Positions 45,096 to 55,925 of a stretch of DNA of 64,000 nucleotides are shown here, one piece after another (position 1 is the first letter of the stretch; every line of letters begins with the position of its first letter). The notes under the pieces were generated by a model. That model saw only the letters and a program-made list of their open reading frames with translations, made no database searches and was not told the DNA's origin. The stretch is from positions 9,920,001 through 9,984,000 of the forward strand of contig OX359249.1 of the NCBI GenBank assembly GCA_947179485.1. The letters are read 5' to 3'. The position numbers were made by a program, and so were the translations under genes. This stretch comes from Allacma fusca (taxonomy: Eukaryota; Arthropoda; Collembola; Symphypleona; Sminthuridae).

Positions 45096-48000
45096 CTATA
45101 GTAAGGGGAAGAAAAAATACACAATGATGCCACAACAAAAAACATAATCAGATAATTTAGAAGTTTTGGAAAGACAGACTCACGGTTTAGCATTGCCGAC
45201 GGTGGTGTTATTGACTTTATAATTTGTTCCATTTTCTGCTGGGGCAGCGCTTCCAAAAATAGCATCAAAGCTTCCAGTTCCGCCAAAATCTGAAGACATT
45301 ATTGCTTCGGGCTTACTATTAGAACCAACAAAAAAATTCGACTTTTAAACTAAATTACAGGAGTTATGTAAGAAATTTAGGCATTTTCATTCCTGAGGTA
45401 GTAGGAAAAAAATTAGACATTCTCACATTTGCTCTTTCCCAAGGGCTCCAACCTGTTCTAATTTAGCTTTGTGCTCTGTTTCCACACAAGTAATGAGTTC
45501 GTGAATAAAGTTCATAATGGTTGTAAACTGAATAAGAGTAAGACCACTCTCTATGCACAGGGGGAATAAAAACGGCAATATTTTTGTTGCAATGATCTCT
45601 TTCGTCACCCCCAATTTACGGTGTGAAACTGTTAGCTTGTAAATTCCTTAAATAAAAAGTAAAAGCATTTCAGTTAACACCAAAATGAGTTGCAACAAAC
45701 ACTTACAAGCAACATTATTGATACTAAACGATAATAAAATCGATCGTAAAATTAACGACTTGGAAAATTACTAGGCGTACCTACGATTCCCATAATTACA
45801 GCTGGTTCTCGAGACGGTATCTCGAGGAGAAAAGGTAGCACAAAATCCAAAACTAGCCACTTGTCCAGATGCTCCAAAATTTTTCCAATGCATAAAATAC
45901 AATTCACGCGAACCTAGGCGATACAGTTCAGTAGCAAATATAAGCAAGACAATATTTCTCAAAAATTGATGATACAGAGTATAATCATTATTCACAAAAG
46001 AAGTAACACTTACGGATAAACTTTGGGTAGTAATACACAACTTCCTGATCCTAGGAAACAATGAATTTTTCATAGCTGTGTAGTCAATCAATGACGCAAA
46101 GCTAGGAATGATTGAGAGACAGAGCTCTTGCACTTGAATTGAATCTGACTCTAATGAACCGTAAATAAGTGGCAAAACGTCAGACTTAGTAATATCAGCC
46201 GGTGTCTTTTGTAGAAGCAATTCCATGTACTTCATAAATATTAGCAAGACCTGAAAAAACCGACAAAACTGTATTTATAAAAACTGTTTTATCAAACACA
46301 TTAATATAATTGAATGATCGCAAAACAAAATGAAACAGTATCTACCTGTACAGGTTCTCGTAATTTCATTACAACCCTGAGATGGGGTAAAATGTGCTGT
46401 ACATACTCTTCATTGCTGGATCCCTCCGCAATCTTGAGGACATTCGGTAAAACAAACGGAACCATCGTAGGATTTACAAACTCTTGCGCCAAACACGGGA
46501 CAACCCTGCACAACAATATAATAAATTCAAGATATCTCATATATTTGCTACTTTAAAGTACCTGATTTAACATTACAAATAAAAATGTCACATCAAGAAC
46601 TAGCAAAATCATTTCTGAATTGAGATTTAAATATTTCCCGTCCTCAAAAACAAAATTTTAATTACTATTATCATACAAACATTACGCTCATATTCAACGA
46701 ATTATTTGCAAATGATTCGAATAAAAGTTTTTATTTATTTTTTATCAAAAAAGTATTTTCCGGCAACCAATATAATTGATGATTCGACATATGTAATCTC
46801 CTTTAGGTAAGTCTTACAATAATTCAATAGGTAAATGTGAACTGACCTGTGCACTCGAACTCTTTGGGGAAGCTTTGGTAAAATTTCATATAAACCCTTG
46901 TAGAATTTACTCTTCTGTAGATTATCCCACTGGAACAGTGAATCTAGATACTCAAGAGTTTTGACTCCTTCATCATGGAAAAATTCTAACTGAAAATGTA
47001 AGTTTACAGTTAACATTTGATTTTGTAGTTATACGATTGTATATATAAATTTGGCAGAAAAGTAACCTTCAAAAACTGATGCGTATCCGGTCGATTGTTA
47101 GGCAAATAGTCCAAAAGTTTCTTTTCAAAACTTCTCATCTCATTGGGTATGCAAAATAAGCTTCCTTCGCTTAGAGTCCTAATCTGAGGAAGAACAGAAA
47201 CAACATTGAAAATAAGGTCGTTTCAACAGAATAAAAATATAATGTCATCAGTAGTTAACTTACTGTCGAAAAATTTTGCCGATGACTATGCCAATTCCCT
47301 CCACTAAGTACCAACGGTTTGCCCTCATTAAATATAGCGTACGCAAGCATACCTAGAGAAAACATGTCGCTCCCTGCACAACAATGTAAATCCGAATATT
47401 CTGGAGCCAAATAGTCCAAATGAGGTTGAGTAATTGGGTGGGCATCGACGTCATATTCCTTACAAGTCCAACTTGGTTTAGGCTATGAATTAGTGAATAC
47501 AATTCTCAGATGAGTTCATCAGCATAAGCATGATTACTAAATATTGATGTTATAAATTAAAACGCGCACACAATGTTAGTGATAGAGCATTATGACTGGA
47601 CTAACTTTAAGAACTCTTCATTACTTACTATGGAACTCTAATACAATCAAAGTAAACTACGGAGGTATACTGGACGCTTCGTAACTATGATACTTATTGC
47701 CATGATAACAAAATTACCTCTGAAACTGGCGCACCGTTTTGTAGTGAAAAATCTAGGCCGAAAATTTTCCATGAACCCTGTTGGTTAATAACGATGGATT
47801 CCGGGCAAATGTTACCGTGCAGAATTTTTGCATCATTGTGCAAGAATTTTAAGGCTTCACACATCTGAAAAATTACAGTTGATATCGAAATGTTACGCTT
47901 TAAAAAATGTATAGGCCTGAAGGTTCGTTTATAATACACACTTATTTAATGAGACTAACCTGTAATAGTCCATATTTAATTTCTATTTCATGAAGTTTAT

Positions 48001-48742
48001 AATTCTTAACGGCGTCGTTCATGGGCTGAGGTGCGTTGTCATTATAACCAAGCACATTGGCAAGGCTCGAAAAAATCGGTTCGGTAGCAAAAGCAAGGCT
48101 GTCTCTAAATTAGCCAATAAACGAAGCACCCCACCAAATTATGAAAGAACGGTTAAATAATAATAATTACAGCAACTCGCCGTAACACATATACAACAAT
48201 TATTTAATAGTCTTAATAGTACCTTGATTCTTCAAGAGGATGTTGAACAGTGAGAATTCTTGGGTGCTTCAATTTCGTTAACTGAAAAACGCCTTTTTTC
48301 AATAACTCTATCATAACGTCCCGGTTTTTCCTGCTCCATTTATCCAATGCCTTTTTTTCGAAAATGAACACCGCTGCCTCCTGTCTAGTACTTTTTTTAT
48401 AGCCCGAATATATTTTCCACAATAAACCTATAACCAATAATAAATCACCACTGTCAAATCATTTATATACATCAATAAATCAAACAACTACAACTACCAG
48501 CTTCCTTATCCCGGCAACAAATCCAAGACGGAAACTTAGCAGTTGATGGCCGTTAACCTTTAATCTACCTAATTAACAGAATGTAGTAGGCAAACTTTAC
48601 CTGGTCCAGCACTTGCAATATGATGCTCTATTTCGAATTCCCGAGTGACAGGATTTCCAGGAAGAACTACTGACAACTGCGACACAGTACTTGTAACAGT
48701 TGTCACAGTGTTCCGTAACTTGTTTATAACGCTGTCCATCAT
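44627..48742 (-). CDS. SCYL2: SCYL2, SCY1-like pseudokinase 2 (complete)
   Basis: Clathrin-associated pseudokinase of endosome-Golgi traffic (CVAK104 in mammals). Thirteen exons (48742-48601, 48427-48223, 48104-47960, 47864-47718, 47482-47264, 47183-47067, 46989-46847, 46505-46346, 46250-46014, 45913-45781, 45646-45427, 45315-45184, 45095-44627) join in phase to 822 residues; human SCYL2 is about 929. N-terminal hallmark GNPVTREFEIEHHIAS. The kinase fold is degenerate as in the family: no canonical Gly loop (ASAGPG), HGN for HRD (180-182), GLDF for DFG (200-203), but APE kept (239-241) and Lys kept in AVFIFEKK. HEAT-type repeats span about 290-620, with EFVNPTMVPFVLPNVL conserved. The C-terminal tail is rich in Ser, Gln, Asn and Pro. 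Start: ATG-ATG lies 2 nt after an acceptor (tgctaatttcag), so a 5' UTR exon upstream is likely. Confidence 0.96.
45184..45315 (-). CDS. SCYL2: SCYL2 exon 12
   Basis: KPEAIMSSDFGGTGSFDAIF, then GSAAPAENGTNYKVNNTTVG. Low-complexity tail; support comes mainly from matching phases (acceptor ttctaatag, donor aaacc|gtgagt) rather than homology. Confidence 0.8.
45427..45646 (-). CDS. SCYL2: SCYL2 exon 11
   Basis: GIYKLTVSHRKLGVTKEIIA through LPFLFPLCIESGL and ETEHKAKLEQVGALGKEQ. Donor aaat|gtgaga, just before an apparent stop that is intronic. Confidence 0.93.
45781..45913 (-). CDS. SCYL2: SCYL2 exon 10
   Basis: VRVNCILCIGKILEHLDKWL, then VLDFVLPFLLEIPSREPAVI. It begins after acceptor cgcctag and ends phase 1 before gtacgc. 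A second open frame runs through the same bases but lacks homology. Confidence 0.93.
46014..46250 (-). CDS. SCYL2: SCYL2 exon 9
   Basis: 79 codons, VLLIFMKYMELLLQKTPADI through IQVQELCLSIIPSFASLIDY and PRIRKLCITTQSLS. Donor tatcc|gtaagt. Confidence 0.95.
46346..46505 (-). CDS. SCYL2: SCYL2 exon 8
   Basis: VVPCLAQEFVNPTMVPFVLP, then NVLKIAEGSSNEEYVQHILP. The most conserved block of the family. Acceptor ttgttgtgcag, donor tacag|gtagat. Confidence 0.96.
46847..46989 (-). CDS. SCYL2: SCYL2 exon 7
   Basis: LEFFHDEGVKTLEYLDSLFQ then WDNLQKSKFYKGLYEILPKL. Acceptor acattttcag, donor cacag|gtcagt, phase 2 into exon 8. Confidence 0.95.
47067..47183 (-). CDS. SCYL2: SCYL2 exon 6
   Basis: 39 codons, IRTLSEGSLFCIPNEMRSFE through NNRPDTHQFLK; the R-P-D motif marks the end of the kinase-like fold. 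Acceptor cttcctcag, donor gaag|gttact. Confidence 0.93.
47264..47482 (-). CDS. SCYL2: SCYL2 exon 5
   Basis: 73 codons, PKPSWTCKEYD through LDYLAPEYSDLHCCAGSDMF and SLGMLAYAIFNEGKP. Acceptor aattcatag, donor gaca|gtaagt. Confidence 0.94.
47718..47864 (-). CDS. SCYL2: SCYL2 exon 4 (degenerate catalytic loop)
   Basis: 49 codons, MCEALKFLHNDAKILHGN followed by SWKIFGLDFSL. HGN and LDF replace the HRD and DFG motifs, as in all SCYL proteins. Confidence 0.95.
47960..48104 (-). CDS. SCYL2: SCYL2 exon 3
   Basis: Encodes RDSLAFATEPIFSSLANVLG and ends LHEIEIKYGLLQ. Acceptor gctaatttag, donor tacag|gttagt. Confidence 0.94.
48223..48427 (-). CDS. SCYL2: SCYL2 exon 2
   Basis: Encodes GLLWKIYSGYKKSTRQEAAV through LTKLKHPRILTVQHPLEES. 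Acceptor tggttatag, donor tcaag|gtacta. It contains the VAIK-equivalent lysine. Confidence 0.96.
48601..48742 (-). CDS. SCYL2: SCYL2 coding exon 1
   Basis: Tandem ATGs at 48742 and 48739; the second gives MDSVINKLRNTV, closest to human MESMLNKL. Donor ccag|gtaaag, phase 1. The sequence upstream of the ATG is a splice acceptor, so N-terminal extension is unlikely. Confidence 0.93.
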
Positions 48743-51700
48743 ATCTGAAATTAGCAAAACCAATCACATTTACCAATCCATCTTCTCAGCAATCAATGTT
48801 AACAAAATCACATCAATTGAACGCCCCAGAACTTGAATACATGCTTAAACTTTATATATTACTTCTCCAATTTCTTATCAACAACAACATCATTAACTGC
48901 AAGTATAAGCCAAAATGGCATACTTCATTTTATCCTAAAATAATTAGTACTGCTACAAAACTACTTTGACCACCTCTACAAATATACACTGCAACATCCA
49001 AGTAAGTAACAGAAAAATTATCTCGTTAATAATGGTGGCTTTGATGCCAGTAGTTTAAGAATCACAAATCAATAAATCAGTTACAAAAATTATGAATAAT
49101 TATTGTATTCATAGTCTCAAAAAATGAGGGATCCCGCAGGAGCGGAAAGGTGGAATTTTTCAATAATATGTGGGACTGGCGAACGAGGGATGAGGCAACT
49201 AATTACAGGGTTGGTGGGTTGAATTGTCAAAATGTGGGACTACAATGATGAGTCCAAGAGATTCGAATTCAAGTTGGTGAGACGGAATGACAGTATATGA
49301 TGAAAAGTCTTGATAATTTGTGTTGACTTCCAACCTGTGTACGTAATTCTACTGCGAATAGTATTTGTCAAAACTTTTCATTTATTGACCTTGCTGAAGT
49401 TACAACCAGCCAGGTGAACCTCAATGCATCTGAAATTAAGGAGGTGAACCTCGCCGAATGCAGCTATTGACCTCATTGACTTCAAGCGCATATGCGTATA
49501 TAAACTTGATTCATGGTTCACCGATTGTGAGGCTCAAATGATTCCGTTTAACATTACTGAGGTCAATCACTTCAGTGTCAGGTTCAGTGAGGACTAAGTG
49601 TGGAGTCAGGTCATCTCAATGATTCCAGGTTCAACGAGGTTCACCTGACTATAGTTTTAATTTCAGCAATGTGAATCCTTCAAGTCAGTGAGGTCAATTC
49701 CTACATTCATCAAGGTTCATCTCCATATTTCCACTTACAGTGAGGTTCACCTAACTGGCTCAAACTTCAACGAAGTTAACATTTCCCTTCAAACAACATA
49801 ATCAACTCATCAATAGATAAGTTTTGATAAATAAAAGCAGTAGAATTATGTACGCTCGTCATCGAAACTCATCACTCTTGCCCATCTCAATTGTCAATTC
49901 ATCCCGTAACTTCATCCCGCCAAACCCGGATATTATTGAAAAAGTCCTCATTCCGCCCTTGCAGGATCCCACATCCGATCCTTCGCCTTACATAAAAAAA
50001 TTTAAACACAATCTCATTTCCCTTTCTAAACCCATTAATCATTATTTGATGAATCATAATTTCTGAACACAGACACCCCTACATCTTCCACGATTCGAAT
50101 ATTGTCCTATGGAATAATACAATAAATTTATTTTAAAAAATGGCCATATTCTCTAACAATAATTATGACATAATTTGTATCAAAATATTTTTACAAAATA
50201 ATTCCAACAAATATAACAGCCCCATTTTAAGCACATTATTAAAACGCTTAGGTACAATTGACAATCACATTAATTTACGCAATAATTAATTCCTTACCTT
50301 TATTCATTTTGCCAGTCTAAAAATGCTAAGGAACACTATTTGTTTGTTAAAAACGTAAGTAAGTAATCAGGCTAATATTGAATTTCAAAGCTCGGCACAC
50401 CAATCAAGTTCAAGTTCATTCAAAATATACTCTCACAGTAAATAAATTCGACCTTTCAGTTCCCAGTTTTGTCAAGCCATTCATTCGACCTCAAGACTAA
50501 TAAATAATCAAATCCAGACTGTTAACTCACATAAATCACCTTTTACTATATTTGAGATTGAACTGTATCAACGTATAGTTAATATTTATAATTTGCAATT
50601 AGCGGCAAGAAAACGTCAACCCCTTCAAAATACATACAGGAATGGAATGATCTACCTACCGTCATCACTTCACTTGATTTACAGACAGATGTTGAGAGTT
50701 AGATTTTGTGATGTACTTATTCAAATAATAGGATTTCAAATTCTCGCCGCCATTAGTTTCCCTTGAACAGTCCACCGTTCCTGAGAGAGAAGGGCTGGGT
50801 GAACGTCCCAAAGAGTAAAGGGACAATATCGAAATACCCGATATTTAACCACTGACGGTTAAATTTGGCATTCACTGTAATGTTGTGCTACTTGAAAATA
50901 AACGCCTTTTTTACGAAAATCGTAGAAATTTATTTCCCACTGTAAAAATGGGGGCAAGGGTATGACCATGATTGATTTTAGAGGTGGATGGGTCGTGGGT
51001 TATCCTTTTGACCTCAAAAAATTAGTTGAGGTCACCTATAATTATATCATTTGTAAGTACAGCAGGTGGTTGCTAAATTCCTACTCCAATATCCCAACCC
51101 AGTACAGCATTACCGTTTCTGCCCCTTTATTATACATTTGCAAGTTAAGTATGATACAATATACAACCAAGGTTATGCAGTTTGTAAAAAAATTCATTTC
51201 AGATTTTTTTACAAATTTAATTGGCCTAGGTGAATATTTACAGTTATGATTCAAAAAATTGCAGTATTGTCGAATGAATTCGAAGTGCATATTTTTTACC
51301 TCATTAGATTTGTTTCCCAGATTATTTAACACTGTCTTGATTACTGATGGGCTTTTGAAAGATTTTTCTGATTAGACCGTATGTATGCGGGTGAAGTGTT
51401 TTGAGCAGTACTTGTAGAAAACAAAATATTGAAAAAATAGGGATGAATTTCATTTCTGAAAGCGAGGATAGTATAGGGGGTCAAGATACTAGATTTTAAG
51501 GTCAGAGGTTACGTAGGTACATTTAGATACTAAAATTAATAGGTAAATTAAAGATGTATGTACAACAGGTTTAATTCTAAAATTTAGGAGAGATCGTAGA
51601 ATGTCAGGAATGCTTAAGGGTTGACGAGGGAAATAAGGTGCAGATTTTCATGTAAACATGAAGAGCTTTTAATTAATGTGGTGGCAGTTGTATATATATG

Positions 51701-52533
51701 GCCATTTATACCCTTTTTCTCCCCCCTACTATCATAGACCTTATAAGAGAAGATGGCGCAAAATAGATGTGATTCCTCCATTTTCAAGCAAATATGCTTC
51801 TAGTTTTTCTAGATTGCTTCGTTGACGTAGGGGAAGATTTCACAACGTTAAAGAAAGGTGGACATTATTTTAGGATTTTATGCTACAAATTTTTGCACCC
51901 TGCCAAAATTTGGCCCCAAATATCTTTGGACGCCAATTTGTAGGAGTTTTTCAGAGAGCTATTCAAGAGGTTCCTATCTTAAGAATTATGGGCATGACCA
52001 GTTAAAACATGGAAAGGTCGTGAAAATTTATCTTCCAGAGTGACAAAAAGGTGAAAAAGAAGGAATTTCTGATTTTACATTTTTAGGGCATTTTGACGTT
52101 TATAAAAATACTTCCGATTCTGTGTTTGTATTAAATTTCATGAGAATTCATCTATCTAAAAGCATCTTCGTAAGTGAAAAATTGTGATCTGAGGTCATGA
52201 AAATGCTAGGTATGGCAGAAAGAAAGAAATGACATTTATTTTTACTGCAACTCTTCGTCGACCCTGTCATGAGACAACAAATTTGAACAACTGAATAAAA
52301 CTAAATTTATTTTTCAGATTCATGCACTGGATTATTGTATCTGACAGTTGTTATTTCCACCATATCCTTGTAATCCTTACGGTACTCCATCCATAGATAC
52401 TCACCAATAAGGAGCTGTGTGAAACAACGCCTGGGTGTATTGTCGTCTAAGCGACGATTTGAACAGTCCTGAAGGAATCATTGCATCTACGAACATTATA
52501 TCCCTGTAACTTCATGTACAGCCGTTTCAGTTC
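48743..52533. other. SCYL2 upstream region
   Basis: Probably contains the SCYL2 5' UTR exon and promoter, not located by eye. A foldback repeat with GAGGTTCACCT motifs lies at 49406-49759. The rest (49800-52533) is AT-rich with no recognisable gene. Confidence 0.6.
49406..49759. repeat. Foldback with AGGTGAACCTCA arms
   Basis: The left arm CCAGCCAGGTGAACCTCAAT is the approximate reverse complement of CAGTGAGGTTCACCTAACTG at the right. The interior has many GAGGTCAAT, TGACCTCA and AGGTTCA words. Confidence 0.6.
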
Positions 52534-52541
52534 TACTGAAC

Positions 52542-53474
52542 TAAGGTTCTCAACGAGTCGGGTAAATTGAGCATCCGATCCGAAACCGATCCGAAATTTT
52601 CGGATAAAGTATTATGCTTAGTCGATCCGATTCTTGTTACACGGATAAAAAAAATTGCAAATCCGACCCGATCCGTCAGAAAACGGTTCGGATCGTCTAA
52701 TAAACCGATCCGATCCGCGGATATCCGGCATCCGACATTAACATTAAGTTTTAATTTGTTTGAACGCAAGAAAGCATTTTTTAAACTTTATTCGACTAAA
52801 ATACTAAATACTGAATACCAAATATTTTGTGACTTCCGATTTAGTGCTGGGTTTTCGAGGATGTTTTTTGGAGAACGACTGTCACCTTCACAATCGTTCT
52901 CACTGGTAAACGTTTTTGAAGATTTTTACAACCATCCCCCATTATTTTAGTAACGAATACCTTGACGTAACCGTGGTCTTTAAAATACTGAATAGCGTAT
53001 TTTGGGTCAATACCATTTGCCACAAACAGACGTGGAGACGATTCAACCACAGGGCGTTATTTTTTCAGTTAAAAGTCCTCTGTCGCTTCGTTTAAAATAC
53101 TGCAGCCTGTCAAGTAACCACACTTATAGTTAGTGATATATACATACCGCATTGTCACAGCTACACCGGCGGGTAGCACTTACAGAGTTCATTCGTTTGT
53201 TGCAAGCGGTTCTTACTCAAATGCAATGTGATTGAGTTGAGAATTGTGCACCAAATTGAAATTTGGAAATCCGCGGATCATCCGACGAAATTAACCGATT
53301 CGAACGGTTAACGGTTAAAATTATCCGATTCGACTCGTATTTTCTATCGGATGACTAATATTTGATCCGATCCGTTCGAGTAGGCATCGGATCGGATGAA
53401 ACTTCCATCCGATCCGTATTTTCGGATATCCGACTCGCGGATAACCGGTTTTATCCGATCCGTTGAGAACCTTA
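52542..53474. mobile_element. Non-autonomous hAT-type element, 933 bp
   Basis: Terminal inverted repeats TAAGGTTCTCAACG (14 bp exact) at 52542 and, complemented, at 53461-53474. It is flanked by a perfect 8-bp target duplication, TACTGAAC, at 52534-52541 and 53475-53482. Eight-bp duplications are typical of hAT. Subterminal regions are dense in CCGATCCG/CGGATCGG words, probable transposase sites. The longest frames (127 codons on +, 69 on - at 53050-52841) do not resemble a transposase. Confidence 0.9.
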
Positions 53475-53482
53475 TACTGAAC

Positions 53483-53940
53483 TATGGATACCAATACGTG
53501 AAAGCAGTACTTGTGGACCAATTACTAAACATTAGAAGATTTTTAAATGTGGTAAGAACCTCAGTGATATGTTAAACGTTTTTATAAAGGCATTACTGTG
53601 TAATCTAAACAATAAGCACCATAACCGCACATGACTTGTTGATTCACTTAAAAAGTCTTTAGGGGTACTTGAACAGTACTAAAATACCATAAATTATTAA
53701 AGAAATGGTTTGCATGCTTTTTCCCCTAAAAATTCTTGACTCCCTCTATCCAACATCAAAAAACAAACTAATTTATTAGCTAGATTGTAGCGAATACATT
53801 TTCAGAAAACAAATCTTAATACTATAATTTGACGATGAGAGGGCATTTTAAATATTCGCTGTCTCTCGTAAACGCGCTTTGTAGTTTCGCGACTACAAAT
53901 TACCATTAATGCTTTAAATAGCTTATATGCGGTATATATT
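53483..53940. other. Spacer between hAT and retroelement
   Basis: About 460 bp of AT-rich sequence; no gene or repeat seen. Confidence 0.7.
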
Positions 53941-54377
53941 AATCCGCGAGGAGATGGTCGTAGGATGAAATGGAATCGGGCGAAGGATGGAGACGGTTTT
54001 TCTTCGAGTCAATGCTGGCTCTTTTTATTTAGAAAATTAGTAAGATCGGGAATAATAGTGGGAAGTGGGCGAGTGCTCTGGAACTTGCTCCAGGAAGTTT
54101 ATAAAAATCAAGATAAAAATCCCAAAAGGGAAAACCCGTATGTAATAATTGAGGAGGAATACCTCTAAAATAAAAAAAAAGAAATCAACGGCCTCAGAGA
54201 AGCCAACAACAAAAATACAGCGTGGTAGTCTGATAGAGCTCCAAAAGCCCAATGAGTCGCCTCCTAAAAACGCACACTCGCGGTCGTTCTCCTATGTGGA
54301 TCATGGGAAGGTGGTGGGAGTGGTTTCTCGCGCCTCCGCAGAGTGAGCACGAGGCTCGGGGGAAGATTCATTGAGCC

Positions 54378-55334
54378 TCACATGCCCCCTCCACGGTTTC
54401 GTTCGTCCCGGACGAAATTCCGAGTACGCGGAACTCGAATTGTTGGACGTTCCGGAGTAGAGCGTCGAACTTGACGGGTTGGAGATGGAGGATAGTATGG
54501 GTGGAAGTGATGGTGTCGACGGAGAGAACCTTGACGAGGAAAGTAGCGGGGGTAGTCTTGCGAGAAGTTAGCCAAGTCGTCACCTTTCAGAGACATCAAA
54601 GGCTCTAGTTTCGGGCGGCGGGATATTGGAGGAGTTGGTGGACGATCAAACACAATGGACATAAGAGGGTTTATTTTAGGTGGTGGGTTAGGCTTCTGGC
54701 TAATAACAACCGGGACAATTGAGTCTTCAGGATTGGAAATGGGTAGGTCTGAACTGGAGGGTGTTTTGGAAACAGAATTGGTGCTGTCTTGGGTAGCCGT
54801 AGTTTCGGAACTGCAGGTAGGGGTGTTGGGAGTAAATGGGGAATCCGGATCTTCATCTATACGGGTCAACAAAATTTGAGGTACCAAAATGGAATTAGCC
54901 GAAGTTTGAGGGGTATATGAGTTTTCAGTGTCCATCTGTGAAATAATTGGTGGAGAGTCGAGGCGCAGGTCGTTGATATTGGACAGGATGGCAGGGACTT
55001 GGGCGTAATTCTTCACCTGACTGGTAGGTAGTGAGTTCAGTGGATGTTCAGGAGGTACATAATCTCTCTCTATAGTGGAATAGTATGTCTCCTCCATGGG
55101 AATCTCGATCAAAGGTGTAGGGGGGTCGACCGGGGTGATCGTTGCCATTTCCATTTCCTCTGGTGAGAAGTCTTCTGAGACGTAGGTCGGGGCTTCGTAA
55201 TGAGATGGTGACGTTTCCACGTTTTTGGGGGAGACCGGAGGACTGTAGTCCAATAGCATTTCCTCCTGCTCTTGGGTCAACAAATGGATGGGAAGGTCAG
55301 TGCCTAAAGAGGAGTCAAGGATCTCCATGAGCAT
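54378..55334 (-). CDS. Proline/Ser/Thr-rich ORF, 318 aa, 3' end of retroelement
   Basis: Uninterrupted frame with an acidic, proline-rich N-terminal two thirds (repeated PPTP, SPP, PEEM patches) and a basic Arg-rich C-terminus (PTIRVPRTRNFVRDERNRGG). It lies downstream of the integrase in the same orientation. No signal peptide, membrane segment or known domain seen. It may be a Pol C-terminal extension or third ORF. The composition could make any long frame look plausible, but 318 codons without stop in AT-rich DNA is notable. Confidence 0.5.
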   Translation of the reverse strand: MLMEILDSSLGTDLPIHLLTQEQEEMLLDYSPPVSPKNVETSPSHYEAPTYVSEDFSPEEMEMATITPVDPPTPLIEIPMEETYYSTIERDYVPPEHPLNSLPTSQVKNYAQVPAILSNINDLRLDSPPIISQMDTENSYTPQTSANSILVPQILLTRIDEDPDSPFTPNTPTCSSETTATQDSTNSVSKTPSSSDLPISNPEDSIVPVVISQKPNPPPKINPLMSIVFDRPPTPPISRRPKLEPLMSLKGDDLANFSQDYPRYFPRQGSLRRHHHFHPYYPPSPTRQVRRSTPERPTIRVPRTRNFVRDERNRGGGM

Positions 55335-55443
55335 GGCGGATTCGGTGTCCGTTTCTATATTGTTGTACTAAAACGAATTAATTATTCTTCTGGGTATTCG
55401 AACACTACGATGTGGAATTTGGAATGTATCTTTAACTGAAGGG

Positions 55444-55860
55444 TTAATAGGGGAAGAGAAAATGCGAGCGAAAGACTGACAGATCTGAGGTTGTGTTATT
55501 CCGCGAAGGTGACAGTTTGGGTATAGTGGTAGTGGGTTGGCATGATATGGGGTTAGAGGATGTGATGGAATCGTCATCGTCGTCTATAGTGGGGTAATAA
55601 GTTTTCATGTGCTGGACATGGGCCTTGCGAAATTTTTGTAATCGGGAAATTGGACGAAGGTCGTATAGCAAATAAGTGACAGGATTTAATCTTTCCATAA
55701 TCTTAACTGGCCTTTAAATGCAGGTAAAAATTTATCTACAAAACCGGTCTTCCTAGTAAATTCGGCAACTAACACCAAATCTTCTGGCGTGTATTCTACA
55801 GAGGGGTGATTAGAATCATAAAGGGCTTTAATTAGTTTACGGGACGAATTTGTGTTTGAT
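55444..55860 (-). pseudogene. Retroelement integrase C-terminal (GPY/F-like) module, frameshifted
   Basis: Minus-strand peptides EYTPEDLVLVAEFTRKTG and, in the next frame, KIMERLNPVTYLLYDL followed by HVQHMKTYYP have the layout of the GPY/F module after gypsy integrase cores. A one-base frameshift near 55713 (after AFKGQ) separates the halves. Ends in an Asp run and a Ser/Thr-rich tail. Confidence 0.6.
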
Positions 55861-55925
55861 CGAGCCTGGTCCCAAGCAAAGGTGACTCGTTTTGGAATTT
55901 TATCTCCTAATTTATCGTCTAGTTG

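Noticed and set aside
52567..53050. Open frames inside the hAT element as transposase remnants
   Set aside because: Neither the plus-strand 127-codon nor the minus-strand 69-codon frame shows BED-finger or hAT dimerisation motifs.
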